In this document: one piece after another, positions 9,350 to 17,206 of the stretch | Layout: every line of letters begins with the position of its first letter | Position numbering within the stretch: position 1 is the first letter of the stretch | Source of the DNA: Desulfobaculum bizertense DSM 18034 | GTDB lineage: Bacteria > Desulfobacterota > Desulfovibrionia > Desulfovibrionales > Desulfovibrionaceae | Assembly (NCBI RefSeq): GCF_900167065.1 | Contig: NZ_FUYA01000001.1 | Location: forward strand, 434,001-498,000 | Length of the DNA stretch: 64,000 nucleotides | Direction: 5' to 3' | Position numbers and translations under genes: made by a program | The notes under the pieces: generated by a model | Databases searched by the model: none | What the model saw: the letters and a program-made list of their open reading frames with translations, nothing else | Told to the model about the DNA's origin: nothing

Positions 9350-10420
9350 ATGAATACTCAAGTCTTTACTGCGCGACGGGATCGTCTTCGGACGCTTATG
9401 GCTGGCAAGGGATACAAGGCTATGCTCGTGCCGCTCGCCGCAAACAGATATTATCTCAGCGGCTTTGAGCTGCACGACCCTCAGTGCAATGAATCTGCGG
9501 GAATGATTCTCGTCACCGATTCCGGTGAAGACTGGCTTATGACAGACTCCCGTTTTATCGATGCTGCGGCCCGTGTCTGGCCTCGTGAGCGGGTCTTTAT
9601 CTATCGCTATCCGGTCATGGAGAGCATTGGGCGGCACATTCGCTCATTGGGCTATTCCGAAGTGTGTGTAGATGACCAGAGTTTGAGTTTCCGCAACTGG
9701 AAAAACATGTCCAATGCCATCTCCATGGTGCCATGTTCAGGCTATGTGGAAGCGCTTCGCCTTATTAAGGATGACACGGAAATCGCCGCAATTCGCAAGG
9801 CAAATGCCCTGAACCACAAGGTCTTTGCCCAGATTGAAAAAGAACTCGTCCCCGGTCGCACTGAGCGCGAGATTGCGTGGATGATTGAAAAGCTGTACCG
9901 CGAGCAGGGCGCTAGCGAGCTTGCCTTTACCACCATCGTTGCAGTAGGCAAGAACGCTGCTTTGCCGCACGCTATTCCCGGTGATGACATCATCACAGAG
10001 AATTGCCCTGTCTTGATCGACAAGGGATGTCGCGTTGACGAATATTGCTCTGACCAGACGCGGACTTTTTGGGTCGGTAACTCCCCCTCTGACGAATTCA
10101 AGCGCACGCTTGAGCTTGTACAGGAGGCTCAGCGCGCTGGAATTTCCGCCATTGCCGGTGGCGAACCAATCCCGGAAGTCTACGACCGGGCCAACAGCGT
10201 TTTTGAACGGCATGGTGTCGAAAAGTATTTTACGCACTCTTTTGGGCATGGCGTTGGTCTGGAAACGCACGAAGGTCCCGGCCTTTCCATGCGCGGCATT
10301 CAGCTTTTTGAACCCGGTATGGTTGTGACCGCAGAACCGGGCCTCTATTACCCCGAGTGGGGTGGTGTGCGCTGGGAGCACATGGTGCTCGTGACTGATG
10401 ATGCTTGTGAGGTTTTGTGA
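9350..10420 (+). CDS. M24 family metallopeptidase (Xaa-Pro aminopeptidase-like)
   Basis: This 356-residue protein has a creatinase-like N-terminal domain (about 1-125) and a C-terminal pita-bread metallopeptidase domain. The metal ligands are visible: the two Asp in LIDKGCRVDEYCSDQTRTF, the His in HSFGHGVGLETHEGPG, Glu in AEPGLYYPEWGG, and a last Glu in RWEHMVLVT. It likely removes N-terminal residues ahead of proline or cleaves Xaa-Pro dipeptides (PepP or PepQ type). Its stop overlaps the GTG of the next small gene, indicating an operon. Confidence 0.92.
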   Translation: MNTQVFTARRDRLRTLMAGKGYKAMLVPLAANRYYLSGFELHDPQCNESAGMILVTDSGEDWLMTDSRFIDAAARVWPRERVFIYRYPVMESIGRHIRSLGYSEVCVDDQSLSFRNWKNMSNAISMVPCSGYVEALRLIKDDTEIAAIRKANALNHKVFAQIEKELVPGRTEREIAWMIEKLYREQGASELAFTTIVAVGKNAALPHAIPGDDIITENCPVLIDKGCRVDEYCSDQTRTFWVGNSPSDEFKRTLELVQEAQRAGISAIAGGEPIPEVYDRANSVFERHGVEKYFTHSFGHGVGLETHEGPGLSMRGIQLFEPGMVVTAEPGLYYPEWGGVRWEHMVLVTDDACEVL

Positions 10421-10713
10421 GAAAACGAAGAATAGGAAAAGCAAAGAGCCGTATGTATGCCGAGCAGGCTATTCAGCCCGCCCGTTCAAAGCGGCTCTAT
10501 TTGCGGATGAACACCAGTGACATGGCGTACCTCAAGTTTATCCTCGAGGGCTATGATAACTTGGCATATTTGAGTACAATTGATCGGTATGGCGGGATTG
10601 CGCAGTGTGTTTTCACTGCCGGGCAGGAACGTGAAGCCCGAGATTTCTTACACTCTATGCAAAATGAAGGTCTCGATTTTGAGATAATTGATCCTGCCGT
10701 GCTCCAACCGTAA
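10417..10713 (+). CDS. Small conserved protein, DUF4911-like
   Basis: This 98-residue protein reads LYLRMNTSDMAYLKFILEGY and then a compact alpha/beta sequence. It resembles the DUF4911 family typical of deltaproteobacteria; its function is unknown. The GTG at 10417 overlaps the TGA of the peptidase gene and has GAGG close upstream. An ATG at 10453 with AGGAAAAG upstream is an alternative start that would drop twelve basic residues. It is cotranscribed with the peptidase and the secreted protein that follows. Confidence 0.65.
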   Translation: MRKRRIGKAKSRMYAEQAIQPARSKRLYLRMNTSDMAYLKFILEGYDNLAYLSTIDRYGGIAQCVFTAGQEREARDFLHSMQNEGLDFEIIDPAVLQP

Positions 10714-10726
10714 AAGGAAGGCTTGG

Positions 10727-11158
10727 ATGGGACAGCTCAAGAAAAATATTCTGATTGCAGTACTTTGTGTCTTCGCCTTTGCCTCTCTCGGTATGGGAGG
10801 CCTTGGTGATTCTCGCATTATTAAGAAAATTCCCGAACCCGACAGGCATTTTCTCGTCAAGATTGTCGATATTGACGATGTTTCGTATTCCGTGACTGAC
10901 TTTTCCGTCGAAGGGTTGACCCTTATCCCTGTGAAAATCGGACGCGCAGACGCAAGCATCGATCTCGCCGACATTCGATCTGCAAAATTTTTCCGTCGCG
11001 GCAGTTCCATCGTCGCGCAGGTCGAAATGAAAAAAGGTGGCTCAAAATCACTCGCTATCGACCCCGCAGTTACCTTTTATGGCAGAACCTCTTGGGGACT
11101 CCTCAGGCTTAAAGCTGAAGACTTGCGAGAAGTTCACGTTATTCGACGTCTGCCATAG
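10727..11158 (+). CDS. Secreted hypothetical protein
   Basis: This 143-residue protein begins MGQLKKNILIAVLCVFAFAS, a classic positively charged then hydrophobic Sec signal, with a probable cleavage region near LGMGGLGDSR. The mature part is small, beta-rich and has no recognised motif. ATG 10727 follows AAAGGAAGG; an earlier in-frame ATG at 10688 lies inside the preceding gene and would bury the signal peptide. It is the last gene of the peptidase operon and is followed by repeat R1. Function unknown. Confidence 0.7.
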   Translation: MGQLKKNILIAVLCVFAFASLGMGGLGDSRIIKKIPEPDRHFLVKIVDIDDVSYSVTDFSVEGLTLIPVKIGRADASIDLADIRSAKFFRRGSSIVAQVEMKKGGSKSLAIDPAVTFYGRTSWGLLRLKAEDLREVHVIRRLP

Positions 11159-11176
11159 AAAGATTGGAGACCTGTT

Positions 11177-11659
11177 CCAGCGCGGTTGTGCTGGATGGGT
11201 GGGAGGGAAAGAACCGGGGCCAGCCCCGGACCCCGCGTAAGGGAATGATTCCCTTACGTATCCTCATCGAGTTTAAAAGCCGTGCAAGCTTCGCTTGCAC
11301 GGCTTTTAAACTTGTTGGGCATAACGTCGAGAGCCTCTTTCTCTTTTGCGAGTTCGCCGCCATTTTTTTTCTGAACGCGAGCGTTCAGAAAGAAAAGAAG
11401 TGCGCTCTGGGAAAGGCAAAAGTACACGCGTTGAGGAAATTCCCCTAGCTCAAAAAATACGGCTGATGGAGAGGAAAGCGAAGCTTTCATCCCATTCAGC
11501 CGTATTTTTTGAGCGATAGCGGGATTCCCAAGGGCCTCGTCCTTGGGCGGGGTCAAGGGGCAGCGCCCCTTGCAGAGCACGAGACGGAGTCTCGTAACCC
11601 GCCCACCCTAGCGCCCCTTGCAGAGCGCGAGATGGAGTCTCGTAACACCCCCCACCCAC
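11177..11659 (+). repeat. Structured interspersed repeat R1
   Basis: First of five copies. In order: leader hairpin CCAGC...GCTGG with GGATGGGTGGGAGGG; CCGGGGC/GCCCCGG (11214-11229); CGTAAGGGAA/TTCCCTTACG with loop TGA (11236-11258); a long stem of at least 18 bp (11271-11311) with loop CTTCG; CTGAACGC/GCGTTCAG (11371-11388); a long stem 11448-11514 whose outer arm starts GCTCAAAAAATACGG; CCCAAGG/CCTTGGG (11527-11547); CAAGGGGC/GCCCCTTG (11554-11572); ACGAGAC/GTCTCGT (11579-11595) with a second degenerate copy; and a terminal CCCACCCAC. It lies between convergent genes. The small ORFs inside are by-products of the inverted repeats. Confidence 0.9.
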
Positions 11660-11662
11660 GTA

Positions 11663-12481
11663 TTAAAGTCCAAAAAAGGTACGGGCGTTCTGTCCTGCTT
11701 TGAGCCAAAATTCAGCGGGGTCGATGCCGAGGAGTTCCGCGACCTTGTTTGCCGTGAAGCAGACGAGGGCAGGCTCGTTTCGTTTGCCGCGGTATGGTTC
11801 AGGAGTGAGATAGGGGCTGTCAGTTTCGACGACGATCCTGTCGAGTGGGATGTACTGAATGGCGTCCTGAAATTCGACGTTTTTCTTGTAGGTCACGGGG
11901 CCGGGGATGGAGACATACCAGCCGTGGGAAAGGATTTCCTCAGCGAGAGCGCGGTCGGCGTTGAAGCAGTGCCAAAGGAGTGGGCGCTGGTCGAATCCTT
12001 CTTCGATGAGAATGCGGAGTGAGTCCTCGTGCGCATCACGGGAGTGGATGACAACGGGCTTGTCCAGTTCTCGTGCAAGCTGGAGCTGCTTGCGAAAGGC
12101 GTGAAACTGAATCTCTCGCGGGGACAGCTCGTAAAAATAATCGAGGCCGATTTCGCCGAGGGCTTTGATGCGCGGGTTGGCGAGAAAGAGGCGGCGCATG
12201 TGCTCAAGACGCTCGTCAGTGTAGTCCTTGGCGTCCTGCGGGTGAATGCCGAGAATATAAAAGATCTCGGGGTGCTTTTCGTAGAGGGGGAGGGTTTCCT
12301 CAAAACGCTCAGGACTGAGAAAGACGTTTCCGATGTGGCTGATGCCGCACTGGCGGGCATGTTCAACGACGGCGTCGATTTCGCCTTCAAAGTGCTCTGG
12401 GTCGAGATGGGCGTGAGTTTCCACACCGCCAGCCGGGAGCTGAAGAGATTCTGGAAGCGGACGATTTTTTTTGCGAGACAT
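11663..12481 (-). CDS. TatD family metal-dependent deoxyribonuclease
   Basis: This 272-residue TIM-barrel hydrolase has ETHAHLDPEHF (HxH metal site), ALGEIGLDYFYE, VVIHSRDAHED, LLWHCFN and VVETDSPYLTPEP, the full set of TatD motifs. TatD proteins are metal-dependent DNA exonucleases; several act in DNA repair or as D-aminoacyl-tRNA deacylases. ATG 12481 is preceded by AAGGAAA; the upstream in-frame start at 12523 lacks support. It probably follows the nicotinate phosphoribosyltransferase gene with a terminator between them, and it converges on the R1 repeat. Confidence 0.92.
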   Translation of the reverse strand: MSRKKNRPLPESLQLPAGGVETHAHLDPEHFEGEIDAVVEHARQCGISHIGNVFLSPERFEETLPLYEKHPEIFYILGIHPQDAKDYTDERLEHMRRLFLANPRIKALGEIGLDYFYELSPREIQFHAFRKQLQLARELDKPVVIHSRDAHEDSLRILIEEGFDQRPLLWHCFNADRALAEEILSHGWYVSIPGPVTYKKNVEFQDAIQYIPLDRIVVETDSPYLTPEPYRGKRNEPALVCFTANKVAELLGIDPAEFWLKAGQNARTFFGL

Positions 12482-12527
12482 TACACGTTTCCTTTTGTGC
12501 AGTGAGGGGGTGGGCCTGTGCACGAGA

Positions 12528-12559
12528 CAAAAGCGCCGACCTGTTGAGGGGCCGGCGCT
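12528..12559 (-). terminator. Intrinsic terminator after the NAPRTase-like gene
   Basis: A 7-bp GC-rich stem AGCGCCG/CGGCGCT (12532-12538 with 12553-12559) is followed on the minus strand by TTTTGTC, just downstream of the leftward gene ending at 12569. Confidence 0.75.
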
Positions 12560-12568
12560 GGAGTTGAA

Positions 12569-13669
12569 CTAGATGACACGAACAAGGCGGGAGTTGGGGC
12601 GGAGAAAGCGCCCGGCCTTGGCGAAGTCCTCGCCGTCGACGCGGACAATGTCGGCGGTGGCAAAGTGCGCGGGGAAAAGACTTCCGATGCCGATGGATTC
12701 AAAGAGACGGCCATACTTGGCCTCACCTTCCTTGAAAGCCCGAATCTTGTCGAGATTTCCAAAGCCACTTGAGAGAACGATGTTCACGTGCTCAAAGCCT
12801 TCGGCATCAAGGCGCTGCCTGAGTCCATGAACGAGCTCCACTGTCACACCGTTGCCGGTCCAGTAGCGTCGACCATCATCCGGGGCGCCACACTGGCCGA
12901 GATTCTCTCCGGGAGTATCGAGACGGACTCCCCAGAGATTCTTTCCAAGGGCGCGTGCCGTGGCGATGGCGTCATCACACTCGTGGTTGAATGTGTCCAC
13001 CAGAGCGATGCGCGGAATAGAGGAAGAAATATGGCGGTCAAAGGCTTCGGCGGCTCGAACGGTTCCAGTGTCGCGACCGTAGTGATGGCCGAGGCTCAAC
13101 ACAAGGGCGTGAGGAATGGTGCCAACGCCGCCGGTGAGATTGTTCGCGTGTGCACCGGCATCCGTGGCACAGGCATCAAAACCACCAGCAATAGCGGCCT
13201 TGGAAATACGCTCGTCCCAGCTCCAGTGCCAGTGGCGGGAGCCAAAATAGAGCAGGGTCTTGTCTGGCAGCTCGTCGCGAATTTCGCGTGCGCGTGCTGT
13301 GATGCTGGCGAGGTCTGGCTCTGGGCCACCGTTTTTGACAGATGTCGCAGCGGTGATGGCTCCGAGATACAGCGTTTCCAGCTCGACAAAGTCGCAGATG
13401 GGACCTTCGATGGTCATGAGCGTCTCGAGAGGAGCGTAGTCGGACCCCTCGGGCAGGGCGTGCACTTTCAGATTCTTTGCATTGTTTGCGCTAAAAGTCC
13501 GAATGAGTTCCACAGCTTCTTCAATGCCGTAGATTTTTCCGGGGCCTTTGCGCAGAAAAACCTGCATGGTGACATGAGGGTTAAGCCCCTCTTTGTGAAG
13601 AATCTTTCTGGAGTGCAAAAAGTATGCGTCAGTGTATGGGATATGGCTCTCAGGCAGCCTGTAGCTCAT
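12569..13669 (-). CDS. Nicotinate phosphoribosyltransferase-like enzyme
   Basis: This 366-residue protein matches the NAPRTase/quinolinate-PRTase superfamily: PYTDAYFLHSRKIL at the N-terminus, ETLYLGAITAATSV, FGSRHWHWSWDERISKAAIA, LVDTFNHECDDAIATARALG, and a late glycine-rich phosphate region LSSGFGNLDKIRAFKEGEA. The family adds nicotinate to PRPP in NAD salvage. It is shorter than E. coli PncB and belongs to the shorter bacterial/archaeal subgroup, so substrate assignment is family-level only. The ATG has AAAGGAC upstream and the gene stands alone. Confidence 0.82.
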   Translation of the reverse strand: MSYRLPESHIPYTDAYFLHSRKILHKEGLNPHVTMQVFLRKGPGKIYGIEEAVELIRTFSANNAKNLKVHALPEGSDYAPLETLMTIEGPICDFVELETLYLGAITAATSVKNGGPEPDLASITARAREIRDELPDKTLLYFGSRHWHWSWDERISKAAIAGGFDACATDAGAHANNLTGGVGTIPHALVLSLGHHYGRDTGTVRAAEAFDRHISSSIPRIALVDTFNHECDDAIATARALGKNLWGVRLDTPGENLGQCGAPDDGRRYWTGNGVTVELVHGLRQRLDAEGFEHVNIVLSSGFGNLDKIRAFKEGEAKYGRLFESIGIGSLFPAHFATADIVRVDGEDFAKAGRFLRPNSRLVRVI

Positions 13670-14272
13670 GGGGATGTCCTTTGTCAGTTATCCGCAAAAC
13701 CGTTCCTGCGGGAGTTCTTTTCCAAGGTGGTTTTCATAAAACCTTGGGTGGTTCCTCAGCCTTTGGCACTGCACATGAGTGCCACATATGAAAAAAGCGC
13801 CATGCGCTCAGATGTAAAAAGTCGTAGGCCGTGACACGGTGCTGCGCGTGGAGATTCCTGTTTTATACAAATACCCCGCGCGGAGAATCGTTTTCGGACT
13901 GTCGCATGTAGTCCAATCTTGGCGTTCCTGCAAATTCCGCTATCGGCTCCTGCCGCCCAGAAAAGAGTGGGGGAGAAGTCTCCGCGCTCTGCACAGGGTT
14001 CAGGCTGGCGAGCCCAACCATTTAGAAACATGCGAAATGTTGTTGTACGTCTTTTCCTGCTGTGCGGCAAAAAAAAACGTCATGCGTCGGAAAGGGCATA
14101 CTCTTGCTGTCAGGTGCCTGCAAGGTTTAGCCCGCCTCGTGCTTTTGTGTATGCCAGGACCGGGAGAAAATGACAGAAAAAAAAAGTTTTTCTTGCTCCT
14201 AGTTTTGCACCAGGAAGTCCTCGTAAAAAAGCCTTTTTTCTGCAGAGAAAACGCAGTTTTTGAACGCAACAG

Positions 14273-14452
14273 TTGTTGAATACAAATGCAATTGTATAAA
14301 AAGTTTCATATGGTCCTTTCATCTTTTGATTTTTTGAGACTGTGAGGACGCCCAGAGTGAAAGGTACACTGTCGCTGTTATGTGGTATGACCTCGTCAGC
14401 TCTCAACGAACTGCCCTATACGTAGGGGGTATGGGGCAGTTCCTTTCCTTTT
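14273..14452 (+). promoter_or_regulatory. Candidate short transcript or leader with strong hairpin
   Basis: A promoter-like pair TTGTTG (14273-14278) and TATAAA (14295-14300) is spaced by 16 bases. Downstream a 14-bp stem GAACTGCCCTATAC/GTATGGGGCAGTTC (14408-14421 with 14429-14442, one wobble) precedes TCCTTTCCTTTT. A possible leader peptide of 22 codons runs from GTG 14357 to TAG 14425, ends LNELPYT and terminates inside the hairpin. This could be a small RNA with a terminator or an attenuator; the sequence alone does not decide. Confidence 0.35.
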
Positions 14453-14533
14453 CGCGAGCGCCACTCCTTCCTCTGTCCCCCAACTGCATTACCCGTTGTT
14501 TTTCCTGTGTTGTTTTCCTTTGAACGCCATAGC

Positions 14534-14562
14534 TTGACGTATGCTGGGGGGAGACATATCGT
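14534..14562 (+). promoter_or_regulatory. Candidate sigma-70 promoter of the permease gene
   Basis: TTGACG (14534-14539) and TATCGT (14557-14562) are separated by 17 bases, about 160 bases upstream of the permease start. Confidence 0.4.
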
Positions 14563-14724
14563 GCGAGACTTTTAAAATTCATAGAATCTCAGGTGGCGTT
14601 ACCTGAGTAAATATCTTTTCCTTTTCCGACAGGCATTCGCAGCTTTTGGGAGAGTTTGGGTATTCGTCTGACATCGTGACACACGAACGCATTCATTTAA
14701 GTCTTTTAACAACTGCTGGTTATT

Positions 14725-15900
14725 ATGAAACAGATTCTGTCTAAAGAAATGGGGGCGGCGTGCATCGTCGCAGGCACTGCCATTGGTGCAGGTATGCTTG
14801 GCCTGCCAATGGTCGTTGGTGGACTCGGCATCACTATGGGAATTGGACTGCTTATCCTGCTCTGGATCTTGGCATCCTTTTCTGCGTTGCTGCTGCTTGA
14901 GATTAACCTCAAGGTTGCTCCTGGCGAGAACTTTAACAACATGGCAAAGAAAGTTCTCGGCACTGGTGGGCAGTTTGTCGCAACCGGAAGTATGGTTTTC
15001 CTGCTCTATGCCCTTCTCGTGGCTTATCTGACAGGTACAGGCGATCTGATTTCTCGCATGGCCGGTGGGGTCGGCATGGAAGTTACCCAGCAGTCTGGAA
15101 CCGTTTATTTTGCTATCATTGGAATGCTGATTATTTATCTCGGAACCAACATCGTTGTTCGAGTGAATCAGCTTCTTTTTTATGCGATGCTCGTCGCAAT
15201 GGGTGTTGCGCTCTTTAGCCTCACGCCTCACGTTCAGGTCGGCAATCTTTTTGTCGGTGGCCCAGACTCCACGCTTATCGTGATGAGCCTCCCCGTTCTG
15301 TTTACTTCTTTTGGTTTTCAGACCTGTATTCCAAGCATTGTTCGCTACCTTGGCGTCGGCACGAAAAGGCTTCGTCCTGTTGTCCTTGTCGGGAGCACCT
15401 TGCCGCTCTTATGCTATATTTTTTGGCTCATTGTTTCCCTTGGCTGCACCTCTGCCGCAGACCTTGGCTCTATGCACGGGAGTGTGAAGCTGCTCGTTTC
15501 TGCGCTTGCAGGAGGTTCTAGCTTTCTCGGCTCTGTCCTGTCTTCTTTTGCTGCGCTTGCCCTGCTGACCTCTTTTCTCGGTGTCGCGCTTGCTCTTTTT
15601 GATCTCATTGCCGAAGTTTTTCGTCTCGGTAATTCCCACGCGCAGCGTTTTCTCAACGTTGTGATTGTGCTTGGTCCGCCTCTGATTGCAGGGCTGCTTG
15701 CCCCCGGCAAGTTTATTCAGGCGCTCTCTCATGCTGGTGCAGCCCTCGCTATTTTGGCTATTTTCCTCCCCTGTGCCATGGCGTGGAAAATTCGTCGCAA
15801 TGGCCTGCGAGCCAACTCCTATCAGGTCTGTGGCGGTACTGCCGCTCTCGTCCTCGCCTCTGTGTTTGGCGTGATTATCGTGACTGCAAATTATTTTTAG
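14725..15900 (+). CDS. Aromatic amino acid permease (TyrP/Mtr, HAAAP family)
   Basis: This 391-residue integral membrane protein has about eleven hydrophobic segments. The N-terminus MGAACIVAGTAIGAGMLGLP is the family signature of hydroxy/aromatic amino acid permeases (TyrP, Mtr, TnaB), which import tyrosine or tryptophan with protons. A second conserved stretch is SLPVLFTSFGFQTCIPSI. No strong ribosome site precedes ATG 14725, but it starts just before the signature. The gene is solitary and ends 14 bases before repeat R2. Confidence 0.9.
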   Translation: MKQILSKEMGAACIVAGTAIGAGMLGLPMVVGGLGITMGIGLLILLWILASFSALLLLEINLKVAPGENFNNMAKKVLGTGGQFVATGSMVFLLYALLVAYLTGTGDLISRMAGGVGMEVTQQSGTVYFAIIGMLIIYLGTNIVVRVNQLLFYAMLVAMGVALFSLTPHVQVGNLFVGGPDSTLIVMSLPVLFTSFGFQTCIPSIVRYLGVGTKRLRPVVLVGSTLPLLCYIFWLIVSLGCTSAADLGSMHGSVKLLVSALAGGSSFLGSVLSSFAALALLTSFLGVALALFDLIAEVFRLGNSHAQRFLNVVIVLGPPLIAGLLAPGKFIQALSHAGAALAILAIFLPCAMAWKIRRNGLRANSYQVCGGTAALVLASVFGVIIVTANYF

Positions 15901-15914
15901 TTGAAGAAGGAAAA

Positions 15915-16395
15915 TTGGGGGCCACAGCCCCAGCCCGCGAGGGCTGGATGGGTGGGAGGAGAGAGATTGGGGGCCAGCCCCCAAACCCCCGCGTAAGGGA
16001 ATGATTCCCTTACGTATCCTCATCGAGTTTAAAAGCCGTGCAAGCTTCGCTTGCACGGCTTTTAAACTTGGGTGAGAAGGCGTAAAGAGCCTCTTTTTCT
16101 TCTGCGAGTTCGTCACCATTTTCTTTCTGAACGCGAGCGTTCAGAAAGAAAGGGTTGGAGCGCAAAGAAAAAGAACACACGCCCAGTTGATTAGGCCAAA
16201 ATTTAAGGGCCGGATGTAAGTGAAAGCCAAGGGCTTTCACTTACATCCGGCCCTTAAATTTTGGGCGATAGCGGGATTCCCAAGGGCCTCGTCCTTGGGC
16301 GGGGTCAAGGGGCAGCGCCCCTGCAGAGCACGAGACGGAGTCTCGTAACCCCCACCCGCCCGGCGCCCCTTGCAGAGCACGAGACAGAGTCTCGT
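15915..16395 (+). repeat. Structured interspersed repeat R2
   Basis: Second copy, same orientation as R1. The leader (two partial tandem units of GGCTGGATGGGTGGG/ATTGGGGGCC) is followed by GGGGGC/GCCCCC, CGTAAGGGAA/TTCCCTTACG, a long stem 16027-16067 identical to that of R1, and CTGAACGC/GCGTTCAG. The second long hairpin is of another type: a perfect 33-bp stem (16196-16228 with 16232-16264, loop AAG) starting CCAAAATTTAAGGG. Then come CCCAAGG/CCTTGGG, GGGGC/GCCCC and two ACGAGAC/GTCTCGT units. It lies between the convergent permease and qmoD genes, at the left border of the sulfate island. Confidence 0.9.
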
Positions 16396-16410
16396 GGCTC
16401 CGAGAGGCCA

Positions 16411-16440
16411 CGAAAAAGCCCTGCACAGGGCAGGGCTTTT
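16411..16440 (-). terminator. Intrinsic terminator of the apr-qmo operon
   Basis: A 10-bp stem AAAAGCCCTG/CAGGGCTTTT (16414-16423 with 16431-16440) is followed by T residues on the minus strand, 26 bases downstream of the qmoD stop. Confidence 0.8.
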
Positions 16441-16465
16441 ATTGGTCAGAACGGGAGGCAAGGGC

Positions 16466-17149
16466 TTAGAAACCGAAGCCACCGCCGTCATCGTCGGTAC
16501 CGAAGCCGAAGTCTGCGGAGACTTCGCCTGGGGAGTCGACGTTTCCGTCGGAGCTTTCGCCTGCGTCAGCGGCACCGGCAGCCTCAGCTGCGGCACCACC
16601 TGCGGCGGCGGTCACGACGCCGTGTTTAATAACCTCTTCGATTTTTGCGAGGAGGGTGTCGACCTTACCGGTGTAAGAGTCGATCTGAGTTTCGGAGACC
16701 TGGAGCTTTTTGTCGCCTTCTGCGAGCTGAGCTTCGTACGTGGTCACCTTTGCATTGGAGTCTTTAAGCTGGGCTTCGGTGTCAGCGAGCTTCTTTTCAA
16801 GCTCGGAGATTTTGGAAGCCTGGTCTTTATTTTTAGCCTGAGTGTCTTTGAGTTCGCTCACAACAGCGGTGAGCATGGCACAGGCGTCTTCCGGCAGCGG
16901 AGGCAGGGAGACGTGAGCGCCGAACTTGTCGGCATTACCTTTGATGCCAGTCAGCTCAGGGTTCTGTTCATAAATCCATGCCTTGGCGATAGCAGCTGCG
17001 AAGGGTTCAGCAGTTGCATCGATATCCATTTTGGTCATGTAGCCCAGCATTTCGCGAATGCTGGAACGGTGTCCGTCGTAGTCTTCGCCGGTGAGGTACG
17101 CGGCAAAGGTGCTCATGGGGAAAACCTTGCGGTCTACGCTCTCAGCCAT
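16466..17149 (-). CDS. qmoD: QmoD-type protein, distal gene of the qmo cluster
   Basis: This 227-residue soluble protein has an N-terminal globular part (about 1-95, with STFAAYLTGEDYDGHR), a coiled coil (about 97-165, rich in Lys/Glu/Gln heptads such as ISELEKKLADTEAQLKDSN), and an Ala/Gly/Asp-rich acidic tail ending DDDGGGFGF. Its position right after qmoC matches the conserved hypothetical gene at the end of the qmo operon in Desulfovibrio vulgaris, linked genetically to sulfate reduction. Biochemical function is unknown. It starts 57 bases after qmoC with a GGAGGA site and is followed by the operon terminator. Confidence 0.75.
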   Translation of the reverse strand: MAESVDRKVFPMSTFAAYLTGEDYDGHRSSIREMLGYMTKMDIDATAEPFAAAIAKAWIYEQNPELTGIKGNADKFGAHVSLPPLPEDACAMLTAVVSELKDTQAKNKDQASKISELEKKLADTEAQLKDSNAKVTTYEAQLAEGDKKLQVSETQIDSYTGKVDTLLAKIEEVIKHGVVTAAAGGAAAEAAGAADAGESSDGNVDSPGEVSADFGFGTDDDGGGFGF

Positions 17150-17206
17150 GATATCCTCCTAAATTGTCATCAAGGAAAATGAGTTGTTACCCAAGTAGCT
17201 CGAAAC

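Larger units (their letters stand above)
13670..14724. other. Long divergent intergenic region (1055 bases)
   Basis: This stretch separates the leftward NAPRTase-like gene from the rightward aromatic amino acid permease. Near 13722-13747 is an imperfect hairpin CCAAGG...CCTTGG close to the NAPRTase start. The right part holds a candidate short transcript or leader (14273-14452) and a candidate permease promoter (14534-14562). The ORFs here (such as 13839-14279) have atypical, cysteine- and lysine-rich composition and no credible product. Confidence 0.5.

Noticed and set aside
11254-11580. Recurring small ORFs inside the repeats (similar ones near 16010, 26911, 33339 and 57051)
   Set aside because: The same peptides recur only because the repeats do; frames are broken differently in each copy and hairpin arms, not codons, are conserved.
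13980-14040. Possible tRNA-like GGTTCAGGC...AACC sequence
   Set aside because: No cloverleaf can be drawn: acceptor and anticodon stems do not pair and the T-loop consensus is absent.
13839-14279. 146-codon ORF in the NAPRTase-permease gap
   Set aside because: Cys/Lys/Phe-rich composition from poly-A and poly-T tracts, no ribosome site and no resemblance to a protein family.
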